Shown here piece by piece: positions 19,203-28,147 of a stretch of DNA of 64,000 bases. Position 1 is the stretch's first letter, and each line of letters starts with the position of its first letter. Source of the stretch: Microbacterium sp. T2.11-28 (GTDB taxonomy: Bacteria; Actinomycetota; Actinomycetes; Actinomycetales; Microbacteriaceae); NCBI RefSeq assembly GCF_950097975.1, contig NZ_CATNHF010000028.1, forward strand, positions 186,001 through 250,000. Reading direction: 5' to 3'. The notes below the pieces were generated by a model. That model saw nothing but the letters and a program-made list of their open reading frames with translations, was not told the origin of the DNA and searched no databases. The position numbers and the translations under genes are program-made.

Positions 19203-20546
19203 GTGACGCCTGAGCGCAACGACAAGACGCCCGACGAACTCGAGAACGGGGTGCTGACCGCGGGCAGCATCGACACCGCCGGCATCGGCCTGGTCGGAGG
19301 TTCGACCGCGCAGGTCGACGTCGACCTCCCCACGCTCGCCGACGGCGACGACGACCTGCTGGGCGACGACGACCTCCTCGGTGCCGACGACCTCCTCGTC
19401 GACGCCCCGGCGGGCGACCAGAACACGATCGACGCCGAGCTGGTGGTCGACGAGTCCGTGGCGACGGGGCCGCAGCCGGCGACCCGGCGCGAGGCGCACC
19501 ACCTCGACGAGCACGACGCCAAGCACGCGGTCGAGCGTGTGCATCCCCGCACCGCCGATGTCCCGCTGCAGTCGCGGCGGCTCGGCGAGTTCGAGGCCGG
19601 GCGCGAGAGCTCCGACCTGCTCACCGCCGATCGTCTGCTCGACCCCGCGCACGTGGTGCGGCCCGAGCCCGAAGGCGGCTGGCAGCACTTCGTGTATGCC
19701 GTGTCGGGCCGCCGTATCAACCTCGGCGACGGGAAGCGCGCGCGTGCGCGCAAGGATCTCGATCGACGCATCGCCGCACCGCTCGGCGGAGGAGCGAAGT
19801 TCGTGCCCGTGCTCTCGCGCAAGGGAGGCGTGGGCAAGACCACGGTGTCGACCCTGCTCGGCATGGCGCTGGCCGACGCCCGCGACGACCGCATCATCGC
19901 CATCGACGCGAACCCGGACCGCGGCACGCTCGCCGACCGCATCGGCAGGACCAGCGGCAAGACCGTCCGCGACCTCGTCCGGGTGCGCAGCGACGTCGTC
20001 GGGTTCAACGACCTTTCGTCCATCGTCGCCCGCGACGAGACCCGCCTGGACGTGCTGGCGTCGGACGCCGACCCGCGCGTGTCCGAGGCCCTGAACGACC
20101 GCGACTACCACGACGTCGCCTCGGTCGCGGCGCACTACTACTCGATCGTGCTCACCGACACGGGCACCGGGATCGTGCACTCCGTCATGGAGGCGACCCT
20201 CGAACTGGCCGACGTGCTGGTGATCGTCGCGGGCCTGAGCGTGGACGAGGCCCGCCTCGCCTCCGAGACGCTCACGTGGCTCGAGACCAACGGCTTCGAG
20301 GACCAGGTGCGAAACGCCGTCGTCGTGCTCAACACCGCGCGCCCGGGAGCCCCTCTGGTGCGCGCGTCGGAGCTCGAGGCGCACTTCCGCACGCGCGTGC
20401 GGACCGTCGTCCGCATGCCGTACGACCCGCACCTGGCCGCCGGCAGCGCCGTGTCCTTCCGCGAGCTGCAGCCCGCCACCCGCCAGGCCGCGCGCGAGCT
20501 GGCGGCGACCGTCGTGGAGGGTCTCCGGATCCTCGCCACCGTCTGA
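19203..20546 (+). CDS. MinD/ParA-like ATPase with long acidic N-terminus
   Basis: A 447-residue protein whose C-terminal half is a MinD/ParA-type ATPase: deviant Walker A KGGVGKTT at 207-214, IIAIDANPDRGTLADRI, and Walker B IVLTDTGTGI. About 200 residues precede it. They are acidic and contain three six-residue DDLL units at 49-65 and a basic stretch INLGDGKRARARKDLDRR just before the ATPase. The layout resembles actinobacterial EspI-like and other MinD-like proteins with disordered N-termini; no C-terminal membrane-targeting helix is obvious. The cargo is unknown. Its stop overlaps the def start (TGATG), so the two are co-expressed. Confidence 0.82.
   Translation: MTPERNDKTPDELENGVLTAGSIDTAGIGLVGGSTAQVDVDLPTLADGDDDLLGDDDLLGADDLLVDAPAGDQNTIDAELVVDESVATGPQPATRREAHHLDEHDAKHAVERVHPRTADVPLQSRRLGEFEAGRESSDLLTADRLLDPAHVVRPEPEGGWQHFVYAVSGRRINLGDGKRARARKDLDRRIAAPLGGGAKFVPVLSRKGGVGKTTVSTLLGMALADARDDRIIAIDANPDRGTLADRIGRTSGKTVRDLVRVRSDVVGFNDLSSIVARDETRLDVLASDADPRVSEALNDRDYHDVASVAAHYYSIVLTDTGTGIVHSVMEATLELADVLVIVAGLSVDEARLASETLTWLETNGFEDQVRNAVVVLNTARPGAPLVRASELEAHFRTRVRTVVRMPYDPHLAAGSAVSFRELQPATRQAARELAATVVEGLRILATV
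19347..19397 (+). repeat. Three 18-bp tandem units inside the MinD-like gene
   Basis: Three imperfect in-frame 18-bp units encode DDLL repeats in the N-terminal region of the ATPase (about GACGACGACCTGCTGGGC each). They could vary in number between strains. Confidence 0.7.
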
Positions 20547-21037
20547 TGGCCGTCCGTCCGATCCGCCTCTTCGGCGACCCCGTCCTCCGCGCCCCCGCAG
20601 CACCCGTCGGCGACATCGACGAGGGTGTGCGCGCCCTCGTGCAGGACCTGCTCGACACGGTCGCGCTTCCCGGTCGCGCGGGCGTGGCCGCCCCCCAGAT
20701 CGGTGTCGGAGTGCGCGCCTTCAGCTACAACATCGACGGCGACATCGGCTACGTCCTCAACCCGCGGATCGTCGAGCTGTCGGGCGAGCCGGTGCCCACG
20801 GGCGAGGGATGCCTCTCGGTTCCGGGACTGTGGCACGACGCGGTCCGCTATCCGCACGCGAAGGTCGTGGGCGTCGACCTCGAACGGCGCGAGCTCGTCC
20901 TGGAGGGCGACGGGCTGTTCGCGCAGGCGCTGCAGCACGAGACCGACCACCTCGACGGCATGCTCTACCTGGAGCGGCTGGATCCCGCGACCCGGCGCAT
21001 CGCCATGCGGGAAGTGCGCGAGTCCGACTGGTTCTGA
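20546..21037 (+). CDS. def: Peptide deformylase
   Basis: Removes the formyl group from the initiator methionine of nascent proteins. All three family motifs are present in the 163 residues: GRAGVAAPQIG (variant of GxGxAAxQ), EGCLSVPG with metal ligand C89, and QHETDHLDG with H131, catalytic E132 and H135. The ATG overlaps the upstream stop by one base (TGATG), so it is translated with the MinD-like ATPase. Many actinobacteria carry a second def elsewhere. A convergent acyl-CoA ligase ends 22 bp downstream. Confidence 0.95.
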   Translation: MAVRPIRLFGDPVLRAPAAPVGDIDEGVRALVQDLLDTVALPGRAGVAAPQIGVGVRAFSYNIDGDIGYVLNPRIVELSGEPVPTGEGCLSVPGLWHDAVRYPHAKVVGVDLERRELVLEGDGLFAQALQHETDHLDGMLYLERLDPATRRIAMREVRESDWF

Positions 21038-21059
21038 CCAGCCGGACCCGCGCCCTCGG

Positions 21060-22901
21060 TCAGCCCAGGGAGACGTTCGTCGTCGTCACCGGCACCGCGT
21101 AGAGGTCATCGATCTGCGCGGCGAAGTCCGTGAGGATCACGTTGCGCTTGATGCTCATCTTCGGCGTGAGGTGGCCGCTGGCCTCCGTCCACTCCGAGTC
21201 GAGGATCTCGAACTTGCGAATGGACTCCGCCCGCGAGACGCCCTTGTTGGCGATGTCGATCGCCCGCTGGACCTCCGCGCGCACCTTGGCGTTCTTGGCG
21301 GCCTCCTTCAGCGGCATGTCGCCCGGCAGGTCGTTGTTCGCCAGCCACGTGGGAAGCATCTCGGGGTCCAGTGTGACCAGTGCGGAGATGAACGGCTTCT
21401 GATCGCCCACCACCACGACCTGGCCGACGATCGGGTTGGCCCGGATCGGGTCCTCCAGCGCGGCCGGCGCGACGTTCTTGCCGCCGGCCGTCACGATGAT
21501 CTCCTTCTTGCGGCCGGTGATCGTGAGGAAGCCCTCCTCGTCGAACGAGCCGATGTCGCCCGTCTTGAACCAGCCGTCGTCGAAGGTCGCCGCGGTCGCC
21601 TCGGGGTTGCGCCAGTACTCCTTGAAGACGTTGATGCCGCGGACCTCGATCTCGCCGTCGTCGGCGAGGCGCACACCGACGCCGGGGAGGACGGGACCCA
21701 CGGTGCCGATCTTCGACTTCGTCGCGAGATTGACCGTCGCCGGTGCCGTGGTCTCGGTGAGGCCGTAGCCCTCGAGGATCGTCACGCCGAGGCTGTGGAA
21801 GAAGTGGCCGAGGCGGGCGCCGAGCGGCGCGGAGCCCGAGACGGCGTACGTGACCCGGCCGCCCATCGCCGCGCGCAGCTTGCTGTAGACAAGTCGGTCG
21901 AACAGGGCGAACTTGATCCTCGTGCCGAGGGGGACCTTCTTGCCCTCCTGCAGCAGGCGGGAGTGCTCGATCGCGGTGTGGGCGGCGGCGCGGAAGATCT
22001 TGCCCTTGCCGCCGGCCTCCGCCTTCTGCTCGGCCGAGTTGTACACCTTCTCGAACACGCGCGGGACGGCGAGGAGGAAGGTCGGCTGGAACGAGCCCAG
22101 CGCCGGCAGCAGCTGCTTGGTGTCGGGCTGGTGCCCGGTCTTGACCCCGGCGTGGATGTCGAGGATCGAGATGAAGCGGGCGAAGACGTGCGCCGTGGTG
22201 ATGAACAGCAGCGTCGAGGCGCCGGGCGTGGTCACGACCTCCGAGAGCGCCTTGGCCGAGTTGCGGGACAGCTCCACGAAGTTGCTGTGGGTCAGCACGC
22301 ATCCCTTGGGCCGGCCGGTCGATCCCGAGGTGTAGATAAGGGTCGCGATGTCGGCGCCCACGGCGAGGTTGCGACGGCGCTCGATCTCCTCATCGGCGAC
22401 CTCCGCGCCCCGGGAGCGCAGATCGTCGAGGTCCCCGGACGCCATCGTCCAGACCTCGCGGACCAGGGGGACCTCGCCGCGGATCTCGGCGATGCGGGAG
22501 GCGTGCTCCTCGGACTCCGCGATCACGGCGATCGCCCCCGAGTCCGAGAGGATCCAGCTGATCTGGGAGGCGGAGCTGGTCTCGTAGATCGGCACCATCA
22601 CGGCCCCGGCGAAGAAGAGGGCGAAGTCCACCAGCGTCCACTCGTAGGTGGTGCGCGCGATGAATCCCACCTTGTCCCCGGGCTGGATGCCGGCGGCCGC
22701 GAAGCCCTTCGCCAGCGCGATCACCTCGCGCTGGAACTCGGCAGCGGTGATATCGCGCCAGCTCGCCCCGTCGGGGCCGTCGGGCACGGCGAAGAGCGCG
22801 AGCGACGGAGTCGCCTTCACGCGTTCGACGAGCAGATCGCTCACATTGGCCTGCGGATCGGCGGGGACCACGGCAGGGACTTCGAATTGGACGGCGCTCA
22901 T
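21060..22901 (-). CDS. Long-chain fatty acid-CoA ligase
   Basis: An AMP-forming acyl-CoA synthetase of 613 residues, similar to FadD15-type enzymes. The AMP-binding motif is YTSGSTGRPKGCVLTH, then LEGYGLTETTAP, TGDIGSFDEEGFL and GRKKEIIVTAGGKNVAP follow in the standard order. It activates free long-chain fatty acids for oxidation or lipid synthesis. The ATG at 22901 with GAAGGAG upstream is preferred; the in-frame codon at 22985 lies beyond the -10 element. It is divergent from glucokinase, and an inverted repeat in the shared region suggests repression of this gene. Confidence 0.92.
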   Translation of the reverse strand: MSAVQFEVPAVVPADPQANVSDLLVERVKATPSLALFAVPDGPDGASWRDITAAEFQREVIALAKGFAAAGIQPGDKVGFIARTTYEWTLVDFALFFAGAVMVPIYETSSASQISWILSDSGAIAVIAESEEHASRIAEIRGEVPLVREVWTMASGDLDDLRSRGAEVADEEIERRRNLAVGADIATLIYTSGSTGRPKGCVLTHSNFVELSRNSAKALSEVVTTPGASTLLFITTAHVFARFISILDIHAGVKTGHQPDTKQLLPALGSFQPTFLLAVPRVFEKVYNSAEQKAEAGGKGKIFRAAAHTAIEHSRLLQEGKKVPLGTRIKFALFDRLVYSKLRAAMGGRVTYAVSGSAPLGARLGHFFHSLGVTILEGYGLTETTAPATVNLATKSKIGTVGPVLPGVGVRLADDGEIEVRGINVFKEYWRNPEATAATFDDGWFKTGDIGSFDEEGFLTITGRKKEIIVTAGGKNVAPAALEDPIRANPIVGQVVVVGDQKPFISALVTLDPEMLPTWLANNDLPGDMPLKEAAKNAKVRAEVQRAIDIANKGVSRAESIRKFEILDSEWTEASGHLTPKMSIKRNVILTDFAAQIDDLYAVPVTTTNVSLG

Positions 22902-22956
22902 GGGCGGCAACTCCTTCGGTACCGGTACAGCGTCGGAAGTGACGGGTATGGGACTG

Positions 22957-22962
22957 AGTCTA
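22957..22962 (-). promoter_or_regulatory. -10 element of the acyl-CoA ligase gene
   Basis: TAGACT on the minus strand, giving a leader of about 50 bases with a GAAGGAG ribosome binding site. Confidence 0.5.
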
Positions 22963-22989
22963 GCCGGTGGCAATACCCGGTCCACCGGC
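22963..22989. promoter_or_regulatory. Inverted repeat in the ligase/glucokinase divergent region
   Basis: GCCGGTGG (22963-22970) and CCACCGGC (22982-22989) form perfect 8-bp arms around 11 bases. It abuts the -10 of the acyl-CoA ligase and covers its -35 region, a repressor-type position; TetR-like regulators of fatty acid genes use such sites. Confidence 0.5.
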
Positions 22990-23013
22990 CCGCGTCGCCG
23001 CAGAGCATCGCAC

Positions 23014-23019
23014 TAGACT
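23014..23019 (+). promoter_or_regulatory. -10 element of glucokinase
   Basis: TAGACT 43 bases before the GTG start, with GGAGGG at 23051-23056 as ribosome binding site. Confidence 0.45.
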
Positions 23020-23062
23020 TCTGCGGATGCCGTGCGCAGATCGCCGGCGTGGAGGGAGCATC

Positions 23063-23998
23063 GTGCACAGCGTCGGCATCGATATCGGCGGGACGAAGAT
23101 CGCCGGGGGAGTCGTCGCCGAGGACGGCGCCATCGTGGAGCAGCTGCGCGTCAGCACTCCCGAGAACCCGGACGAGCTCGCCGACGCCGTCGCCGACATG
23201 GTGCGGGAGCTGGCATCGCGGCACGACGTGCGCACCGTGGGCGTCGCCGCGGCCGGCTTCATCGACGCCACCCGCTCGGTGATCATCCACGCGCCCAACA
23301 TCGACTGGCGCAACGAGCCGCTGCGCGCCGAGCTGGAGTCCCGCATCGGACGCTCGGTGACCCTGGAGAACGACGCGAACGCCGCCGGCTGGGGCGAGTA
23401 CCGCTTCGGCGCCGGACGCGGCTGCGCGAACCTCGTCATGCTGACCCTCGGGACCGGCGTGGGAGGCGCGGTCGTCATCGACGGCCGGCTGCTGGTCGGC
23501 GGCAACGGCATCGCCGGCGAGCTCGGCCACATCCGGTTCATCCGCGGCGGTCGGCCCTGCGGCTGCGGTCAGAACGGCTGCCTCGAGCAGTACGCCTCCG
23601 GCCGCGCGCTGCAGCGAGAGATCGCCGACATCGCCGACGCGGGCGGCATCGGCGCGGCCCTCGCCGCCGCCCAGGACGAGCGCGGCATCGTGCACGGCGC
23701 CGACATGGCGCGACTGGTCGCGGCCGACGATCCCGGAGCGCTCGAGGCCGTCCGCCGGGTGGCCACGGCGCTGGGCGAGGCGTGCGGGGAGTTCCAGGCA
23801 GTTCTCGACCCCGAGCTGTTCGTCATCGGCGGCGGCGTCGCCGACCTCGGCGAGCGCCTTCTGGAGCCGGTCCGCCTCGCCTACGAGACATCGCTGCCGG
23901 GGTACGGCGAGCGCCCCGTGGCCGGCTTCGCCATCGCCACCCTGGGCAACGACGCCGGTCTCATCGGGGTCGCCGATCTCGCCAGGATCCGGGGCTGA
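23063..23998 (+). CDS. glk: ROK family glucokinase
   Basis: Phosphorylates glucose to glucose-6-phosphate with ATP. The 311-residue ROK protein has the phosphate-binding DIGGTKIAGG near the N-terminus, the sugar-binding ENDANAAGWGE, GTGVGGAVV, and the ROK zinc-binding signature CGCGQNGCLEQYASG. It has no N-terminal HTH, so it is a kinase and not a ROK repressor. The GTG start is supported by GGAGGG 6 bases before it. A PlsC gene follows after 3 bp. N-acetylglucosamine or mannose could also be substrates of this family. Confidence 0.9.
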   Translation: MHSVGIDIGGTKIAGGVVAEDGAIVEQLRVSTPENPDELADAVADMVRELASRHDVRTVGVAAAGFIDATRSVIIHAPNIDWRNEPLRAELESRIGRSVTLENDANAAGWGEYRFGAGRGCANLVMLTLGTGVGGAVVIDGRLLVGGNGIAGELGHIRFIRGGRPCGCGQNGCLEQYASGRALQREIADIADAGGIGAALAAAQDERGIVHGADMARLVAADDPGALEAVRRVATALGEACGEFQAVLDPELFVIGGGVADLGERLLEPVRLAYETSLPGYGERPVAGFAIATLGNDAGLIGVADLARIRG

Positions 23999-24001
23999 GC
24001 G

Positions 24002-24688
24002 ATGTTCTACTGGTTCATGAAGTACGTCGTGATCGGACCGATCGTCAAGGCGATCTTCCGGCCGTGGATCGTGGGCCGCAGCAACGTGCCGGCGTCGGGT
24101 GCCGCCATCCTCGCCAGCAACCACCTGTCGGTGAGCGACTCGATCTTCCTGCCGCTCATGATCGACCGCCCGATGTCGTTCCTTGCGAAGAGCGACTACT
24201 TCACCGGCAAAGGCCTCAAGGGGTGGGCCACCCGGATGTTCATGAAGGCGACCGGCCAGATCCCGATCGACCGCACCGGCGGCAAGGCCTCCGAGGACTC
24301 GCTGAACACCGGCCTGCAGGTCCTCGGACGGGGCGACCTGCTGGGCATCTACCCGGAGGGCACGCGCAGCCCCGACGGCAAGCTGTACCGGGGCCGCACC
24401 GGTCTGGCGCGCATGGCGCTCGAGGCCCGTGTCCCCGTCATCCCCGTGGTCATGGTCGACACGGGCGAGATCATGCCGATCGGCCGTTCCATCCCGCGGA
24501 TCGGACGCGTCGGCATGGTCATCGGGGAGCCGCTGGACTTCAGCCGGTTCCAGGGCATGGAAGGCGACCGCTACATCCTGCGCTCCGTCACGGACGAGAT
24601 CATGGTGGCCCTGCAGCGGCTCGGCGAGCAGCAGTACGACGACGTCTACGCATCGACGGTGAAGGACCGCGCGCCGCGCACCGCGTGA
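24002..24688 (+). CDS. plsC: 1-acyl-sn-glycerol-3-phosphate acyltransferase family protein
   Basis: Transfers an acyl chain to lysophosphatidic acid, giving phosphatidic acid for membrane lipids. The 228 residues show the acyltransferase box NHxxxxD at N40-H41 to D46 (NHLSVSD), the glycerolphosphate-binding YPEGTRSPDG, and the later VPVIPVVM strand. An N-terminal hydrophobic helix (about 3-20) would hold it at the membrane. It is co-transcribed with glucokinase (3-bp gap). Actinobacteria carry several PlsC paralogues, so the exact acceptor is not certain. Confidence 0.88.
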   Translation: MFYWFMKYVVIGPIVKAIFRPWIVGRSNVPASGAAILASNHLSVSDSIFLPLMIDRPMSFLAKSDYFTGKGLKGWATRMFMKATGQIPIDRTGGKASEDSLNTGLQVLGRGDLLGIYPEGTRSPDGKLYRGRTGLARMALEARVPVIPVVMVDTGEIMPIGRSIPRIGRVGMVIGEPLDFSRFQGMEGDRYILRSVTDEIMVALQRLGEQQYDDVYASTVKDRAPRTA

Positions 24689-24732
24689 CCGGGCGCCCCG
24701 TCACACCGATCCGGCCTCCTCGCGGTCGCCAC

Positions 24733-24738
24733 TAGACT
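24733..24738 (+). promoter_or_regulatory. -10 element, leaderless promoter of DAHP synthase
   Basis: TAGACT, six bases, ATG. No ribosome binding site can fit. Confidence 0.6.
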
Positions 24739-24744
24739 GAGCGG

Positions 24745-26082
24745 ATGCCCGTACCGCTCGACGCCCTCGACACCTGGCGCTCGCTCCCGATCAAGCAGCA
24801 GCCCCTCTGGACCGATCTCGACGCCGTCGCGGCGGTCTCCGACGAGATCGCGACACTGCCGCCGCTCGTCTTCGCCGGAGAGGTCGACAACCTCCGCGAC
24901 CGCCTGGCGCGCGCCGCCGGCGGCCGTGCGTTCCTCCTCCAGGGCGGGGACTGCGCGGAGACGTTCGCGGGGGCGACGGCGGAGCAGATCCGGAACCGCA
25001 TCAAGACGGTGCTGCAGATGGCTGTCGTCCTCACCTACGGCGCCTCCATGCCCGTGGTCAAGATGGGACGCATGGCGGGGCAGTTCGCCAAGCCGCGCTC
25101 GAGCGACACCGAGACCCGCGGCGACGTGACCCTGCCGGCGTACCGGGGCGACATCGTCAACGGCTACGACTTCACGGAGGCCTCTCGCGCCGCCGACCCC
25201 GGGCGGCTGCTGAAGGGGTACCACACGGCCGCCTCGACGCTGAACCTGATCCGCGCCTTCACCCAGGGTGGCTTCGCGGATCTCCGCGAGGTCCACAGCT
25301 GGAACCAGGGCTTCGCGAAGAATCCCGCCAACGCGCGGTACGAGCGGCTGGCCGGCGAGATCGACCGCGCCATCAAGTTCATGGAGGCGGCCGGAGCGAA
25401 CTTCGACGAGCTCCGCGGCGTCGAGTTCTACACGGGTCACGAGGGCCTGCTCATGGACTACGAGCGTCCCATGACGCGCATCGACTCGCGCACCGGAACG
25501 CCCTACAACACCTCGGCCCACTTCCTGTGGATCGGCGAGCGCACCCGCGACCTCGACGGCGCCCACGTGGACTACTTCTCCAAGATCCGCAACCCGATCG
25601 GCGTCAAGCTCGGCCCGACGACGTCGACCGACACGGCCCTGGCGCTGATCGACAAGCTCGATCCGAACCGCGAGCCGGGTCGTCTCACCTTCATCACGCG
25701 CATGGGGGCGGGGAAGATCCGCGACGCCCTGCCGCCGCTGCTGGAGGCCGTGAAGGATGCCGGCGCGACCCCGCTGTGGGTGACCGACCCGATGCACGGC
25801 AACGGGATCACGACGCCCACCGGGTACAAGACGCGGCGCTTCGACGATGTCGTCGACGAGGTGCGGGGCTTCTTCGAGGCGCACCGCGCGGTGGGCACCT
25901 TCCCCGGCGGCATCCACGTCGAGCTGACCGGCGACGACGTCACCGAGTGCCTGGGCGGGTCCGAGATGATCGACGAGGCCACTCTGGCGACGCGTTACGA
26001 GAGCCTCTGCGACCCGCGACTCAATCACATGCAGTCGCTGGAGCTCGCCTTCCTCGTGGCCGAGGAGCTCGAGAAGCGCTGA
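24745..26082 (+). CDS. aroG: Class II 3-deoxy-7-phosphoheptulonate synthase
   Basis: Condenses phosphoenolpyruvate and erythrose-4-phosphate, the first step of aromatic amino acid synthesis. The 445-residue plant-like class II enzyme has the metal-binding C70 in LQGGDCAETF, KMGRMAGQFAKPRS, and the metal-ligand region DPMHGNG. In M. tuberculosis the orthologue AroG (Rv2178c) also lies beside pknL, as here. It is slightly shorter at the N-terminus than the mycobacterial protein, which uses that part for feedback regulation. Expression seems leaderless. The kinase gene downstream is convergent. Confidence 0.95.
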   Translation: MPVPLDALDTWRSLPIKQQPLWTDLDAVAAVSDEIATLPPLVFAGEVDNLRDRLARAAGGRAFLLQGGDCAETFAGATAEQIRNRIKTVLQMAVVLTYGASMPVVKMGRMAGQFAKPRSSDTETRGDVTLPAYRGDIVNGYDFTEASRAADPGRLLKGYHTAASTLNLIRAFTQGGFADLREVHSWNQGFAKNPANARYERLAGEIDRAIKFMEAAGANFDELRGVEFYTGHEGLLMDYERPMTRIDSRTGTPYNTSAHFLWIGERTRDLDGAHVDYFSKIRNPIGVKLGPTTSTDTALALIDKLDPNREPGRLTFITRMGAGKIRDALPPLLEAVKDAGATPLWVTDPMHGNGITTPTGYKTRRFDDVVDEVRGFFEAHRAVGTFPGGIHVELTGDDVTECLGGSEMIDEATLATRYESLCDPRLNHMQSLELAFLVAEELEKR

Positions 26083-26098
26083 CGGCTGCGGCGGGGAT

Positions 26099-26118
26099 GG
26101 CGCGATCGCGGTCGCGCC
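26099..26118. terminator. Hairpin between aroG and the kinase gene
   Basis: GGCGCGA-TCGCGG-TCGCGCC: 7-bp perfect arms and a 6-base loop between two convergent stop codons. There is no T-tract, so it is a possible two-way terminator only. Confidence 0.45.
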
Positions 26119-26145
26119 GCCCCCACCCCTCTCGCCGCCTGGGCG

Positions 26146-28080
26146 TCAGCCGGTCACCGTGAGCTGGAGGGTCACGACCGTCCCGCTCACGCGGTACTCG
26201 CCGCCTGCGGGGTCCTGGCTCGTCACCTCGGTGAAGCCGTCCGGCCACGCGTTCCACAGACCGGAGTAGCTCGGCTCGAAGCCGGCGTCGCGCAGCATCT
26301 GGGCGGCGGTGTCTCGCGTCTGTCCTACGACGCTCGGGATCTCGAACAGCTGCGGGCCCTTGGACACCACGAGCGTGATCGTCTCGCCGGGCCGCCACGA
26401 TCCGCCGTCCTTGCGCGGGAGCATCCGGATCACGCGGCCCTCGTCGACCTCGGAGCTGAACTCCTCCGTCGTCGAGGTCTTCAGGCCGACCTCCGAGAGA
26501 GTGGCCTGGGCGTCCTCGAGACGGTCCCCGGCCACGTCCGGCACCTGCCCCAGCGAGTAGCGGATCTCCGCGGTCGAGCCCTGGAGGACATCGCAGCCGT
26601 CGGCGCACGCGACGGGCTCGTCGCGGCCCTGCTCGGTGACGTAGACGCGGACGACGTGGTCCTCGGCGAACGACGTGAAGTACGGCACGGAGTCGGTCAC
26701 CTCGATCTCGGCGTCCGCGAGGAGGGCTGAGACCTCGTCCACGGTCCGGTCCTGCAGCTTCGGAAGGGTGACGGTCGCCGGCCCGAGAGAGAGGATCACC
26801 TCGACCTCGGCATCCTTCTCCAGGCGGCTGCCTGTCCCCGGCTCGGTGCGTATGGTGAGGCCCTCATCGACCTCGAGCGTGTGCTCGCCGCCCCTGACGG
26901 CCACCAGGCCCAGCTCGCTGAGGGCCTCCTCGGCTTCGTCGAACGTGGAACCGGCGAGGCCGGGCACGGCGACGAGGGAGCCCGGTCCCGACCCGAACCA
27001 CCATCCGGCCGTGCCCGCGCCGCCTGCGAGAAGCAGCACGAGGATCAGCAGCCACATGCCCTTCGCGCTGTTGCGGCGCGTGCGCCGACGCAGCTTCGTG
27101 GCGTTGTCGACCTCGGCGGAGACGACCGGCGCGGTGAACGTGCCGGGCAGCACCTTGGTGAGCTCGCCCGAGTCCGCGGCGCCGTCGCCGACCACCACGC
27201 CGATCTGGGTGGGGCGGACGACCTGCGGGTGCACGCCGAGATCCTTCTCGATCTCGCGCAGGCGATCGAGCATCGCGCGCGCGTCGACGGGGCGTTCGTC
27301 GGGCTGTCGCTCGGTCGCCCACAGCACCAGCTCGTCGAGGGGCTCCGGCACGCCCGGGTTCTTCGCGCTCGGGCGGGGCACCGAGTCGGTCGCATGCTGG
27401 TAGGCGATCTGCATGGGCTGCTCGCCCTTGTAGGGCTGCTCGCCGGTCAGCATCTCGTAGAGCATGATGCCGAGCGCGTAGATGTCGCTGCGGGCGTCCG
27501 CGGTGCCGCGGGTGACGAGCTCCGGGGCGAGGTAGGCGATGGTTCCGAGGAGCATCTGGCCCGTCGCGGTGTTCGCACTCGTCGCACGGGCGAGCCCGAA
27601 GTCGCCGATCTTGATGCGCCCGTCCTCGGCCAGGAGGACGTTCTCCGGCTTCACGTCGCGGTGCACGATGCCTGCGCGGTGGGCGGCGGCGAGGCCCGAC
27701 AGGACGGCGTCCATGATCGTGATCGTCTGCGGGATGCTGAGGCGCCGCTGCTCGCGCAGGAGCTCGCGCAGGGTGATGCCGGGGAGGTACTCCATGACCA
27801 GGTAGGCCATGTCGCCGTCCTGACCCTGGTCGAAGACGTTGACCACGTGCGGGTCGGCGAGCCGTGCGGCAGCCCGCGCCTCCTGGATGAAGCGGCTCTG
27901 GAACACGGTGTCGTCGGACAGATGGCCGTGCATCACCTTGAGGGCGACGCGTCGCTCCAGACGCAGGTCGGTGGCGACGTAGACGGTGGCCATGCCCCCG
28001 CGCGCGATGCGGGCGCGTACGCGGTATCGGCCGTCGACGAGACGGCCGATCAGCGGATCCGCCTGCTGACTCGTGCTCAC
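26146..28080 (-). CDS. pknL: PASTA-domain Ser/Thr protein kinase (PknL/PknB type)
   Basis: A 644-residue transmembrane kinase. The cytosolic kinase domain (about 18-275) has the glycine loop ARGGMATVYV, K48 in VALKVM, the HRDVKPEN catalytic loop with D142, DFGLA at 160-164 and APE at 185-187; all catalytic residues are intact. A basic juxtamembrane segment leads to one membrane helix (341-362), and four PASTA repeats follow outside. The second repeat carries an inserted cysteine pair CADGC. PASTA domains sense peptidoglycan fragments. Position next to aroG, the Rv2175c-like gene and idsA matches PknL, but mycobacterial PknL has no PASTA domain, so functionally it may combine PknL and PknB roles. 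Confidence 0.92.
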   Translation of the reverse strand: MSTSQQADPLIGRLVDGRYRVRARIARGGMATVYVATDLRLERRVALKVMHGHLSDDTVFQSRFIQEARAAARLADPHVVNVFDQGQDGDMAYLVMEYLPGITLRELLREQRRLSIPQTITIMDAVLSGLAAAHRAGIVHRDVKPENVLLAEDGRIKIGDFGLARATSANTATGQMLLGTIAYLAPELVTRGTADARSDIYALGIMLYEMLTGEQPYKGEQPMQIAYQHATDSVPRPSAKNPGVPEPLDELVLWATERQPDERPVDARAMLDRLREIEKDLGVHPQVVRPTQIGVVVGDGAADSGELTKVLPGTFTAPVVSAEVDNATKLRRRTRRNSAKGMWLLILVLLLAGGAGTAGWWFGSGPGSLVAVPGLAGSTFDEAEEALSELGLVAVRGGEHTLEVDEGLTIRTEPGTGSRLEKDAEVEVILSLGPATVTLPKLQDRTVDEVSALLADAEIEVTDSVPYFTSFAEDHVVRVYVTEQGRDEPVACADGCDVLQGSTAEIRYSLGQVPDVAGDRLEDAQATLSEVGLKTSTTEEFSSEVDEGRVIRMLPRKDGGSWRPGETITLVVSKGPQLFEIPSVVGQTRDTAAQMLRDAGFEPSYSGLWNAWPDGFTEVTSQDPAGGEYRVSGTVVTLQLTVTG

Positions 28081-28086
28081 GCGATG

Positions 28087-28092
28087 AGTCTA
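28087..28092 (-). promoter_or_regulatory. -10 element, leaderless promoter of the PASTA kinase
   Basis: TAGACT on the minus strand, six bases before the GTG start. Confidence 0.55.
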
Positions 28093-28147
28093 CGGAGCCA
28101 GCACCGCGACCCCGGGCAGCGGCTCACCCCCGGCGACCAGACCGTTA

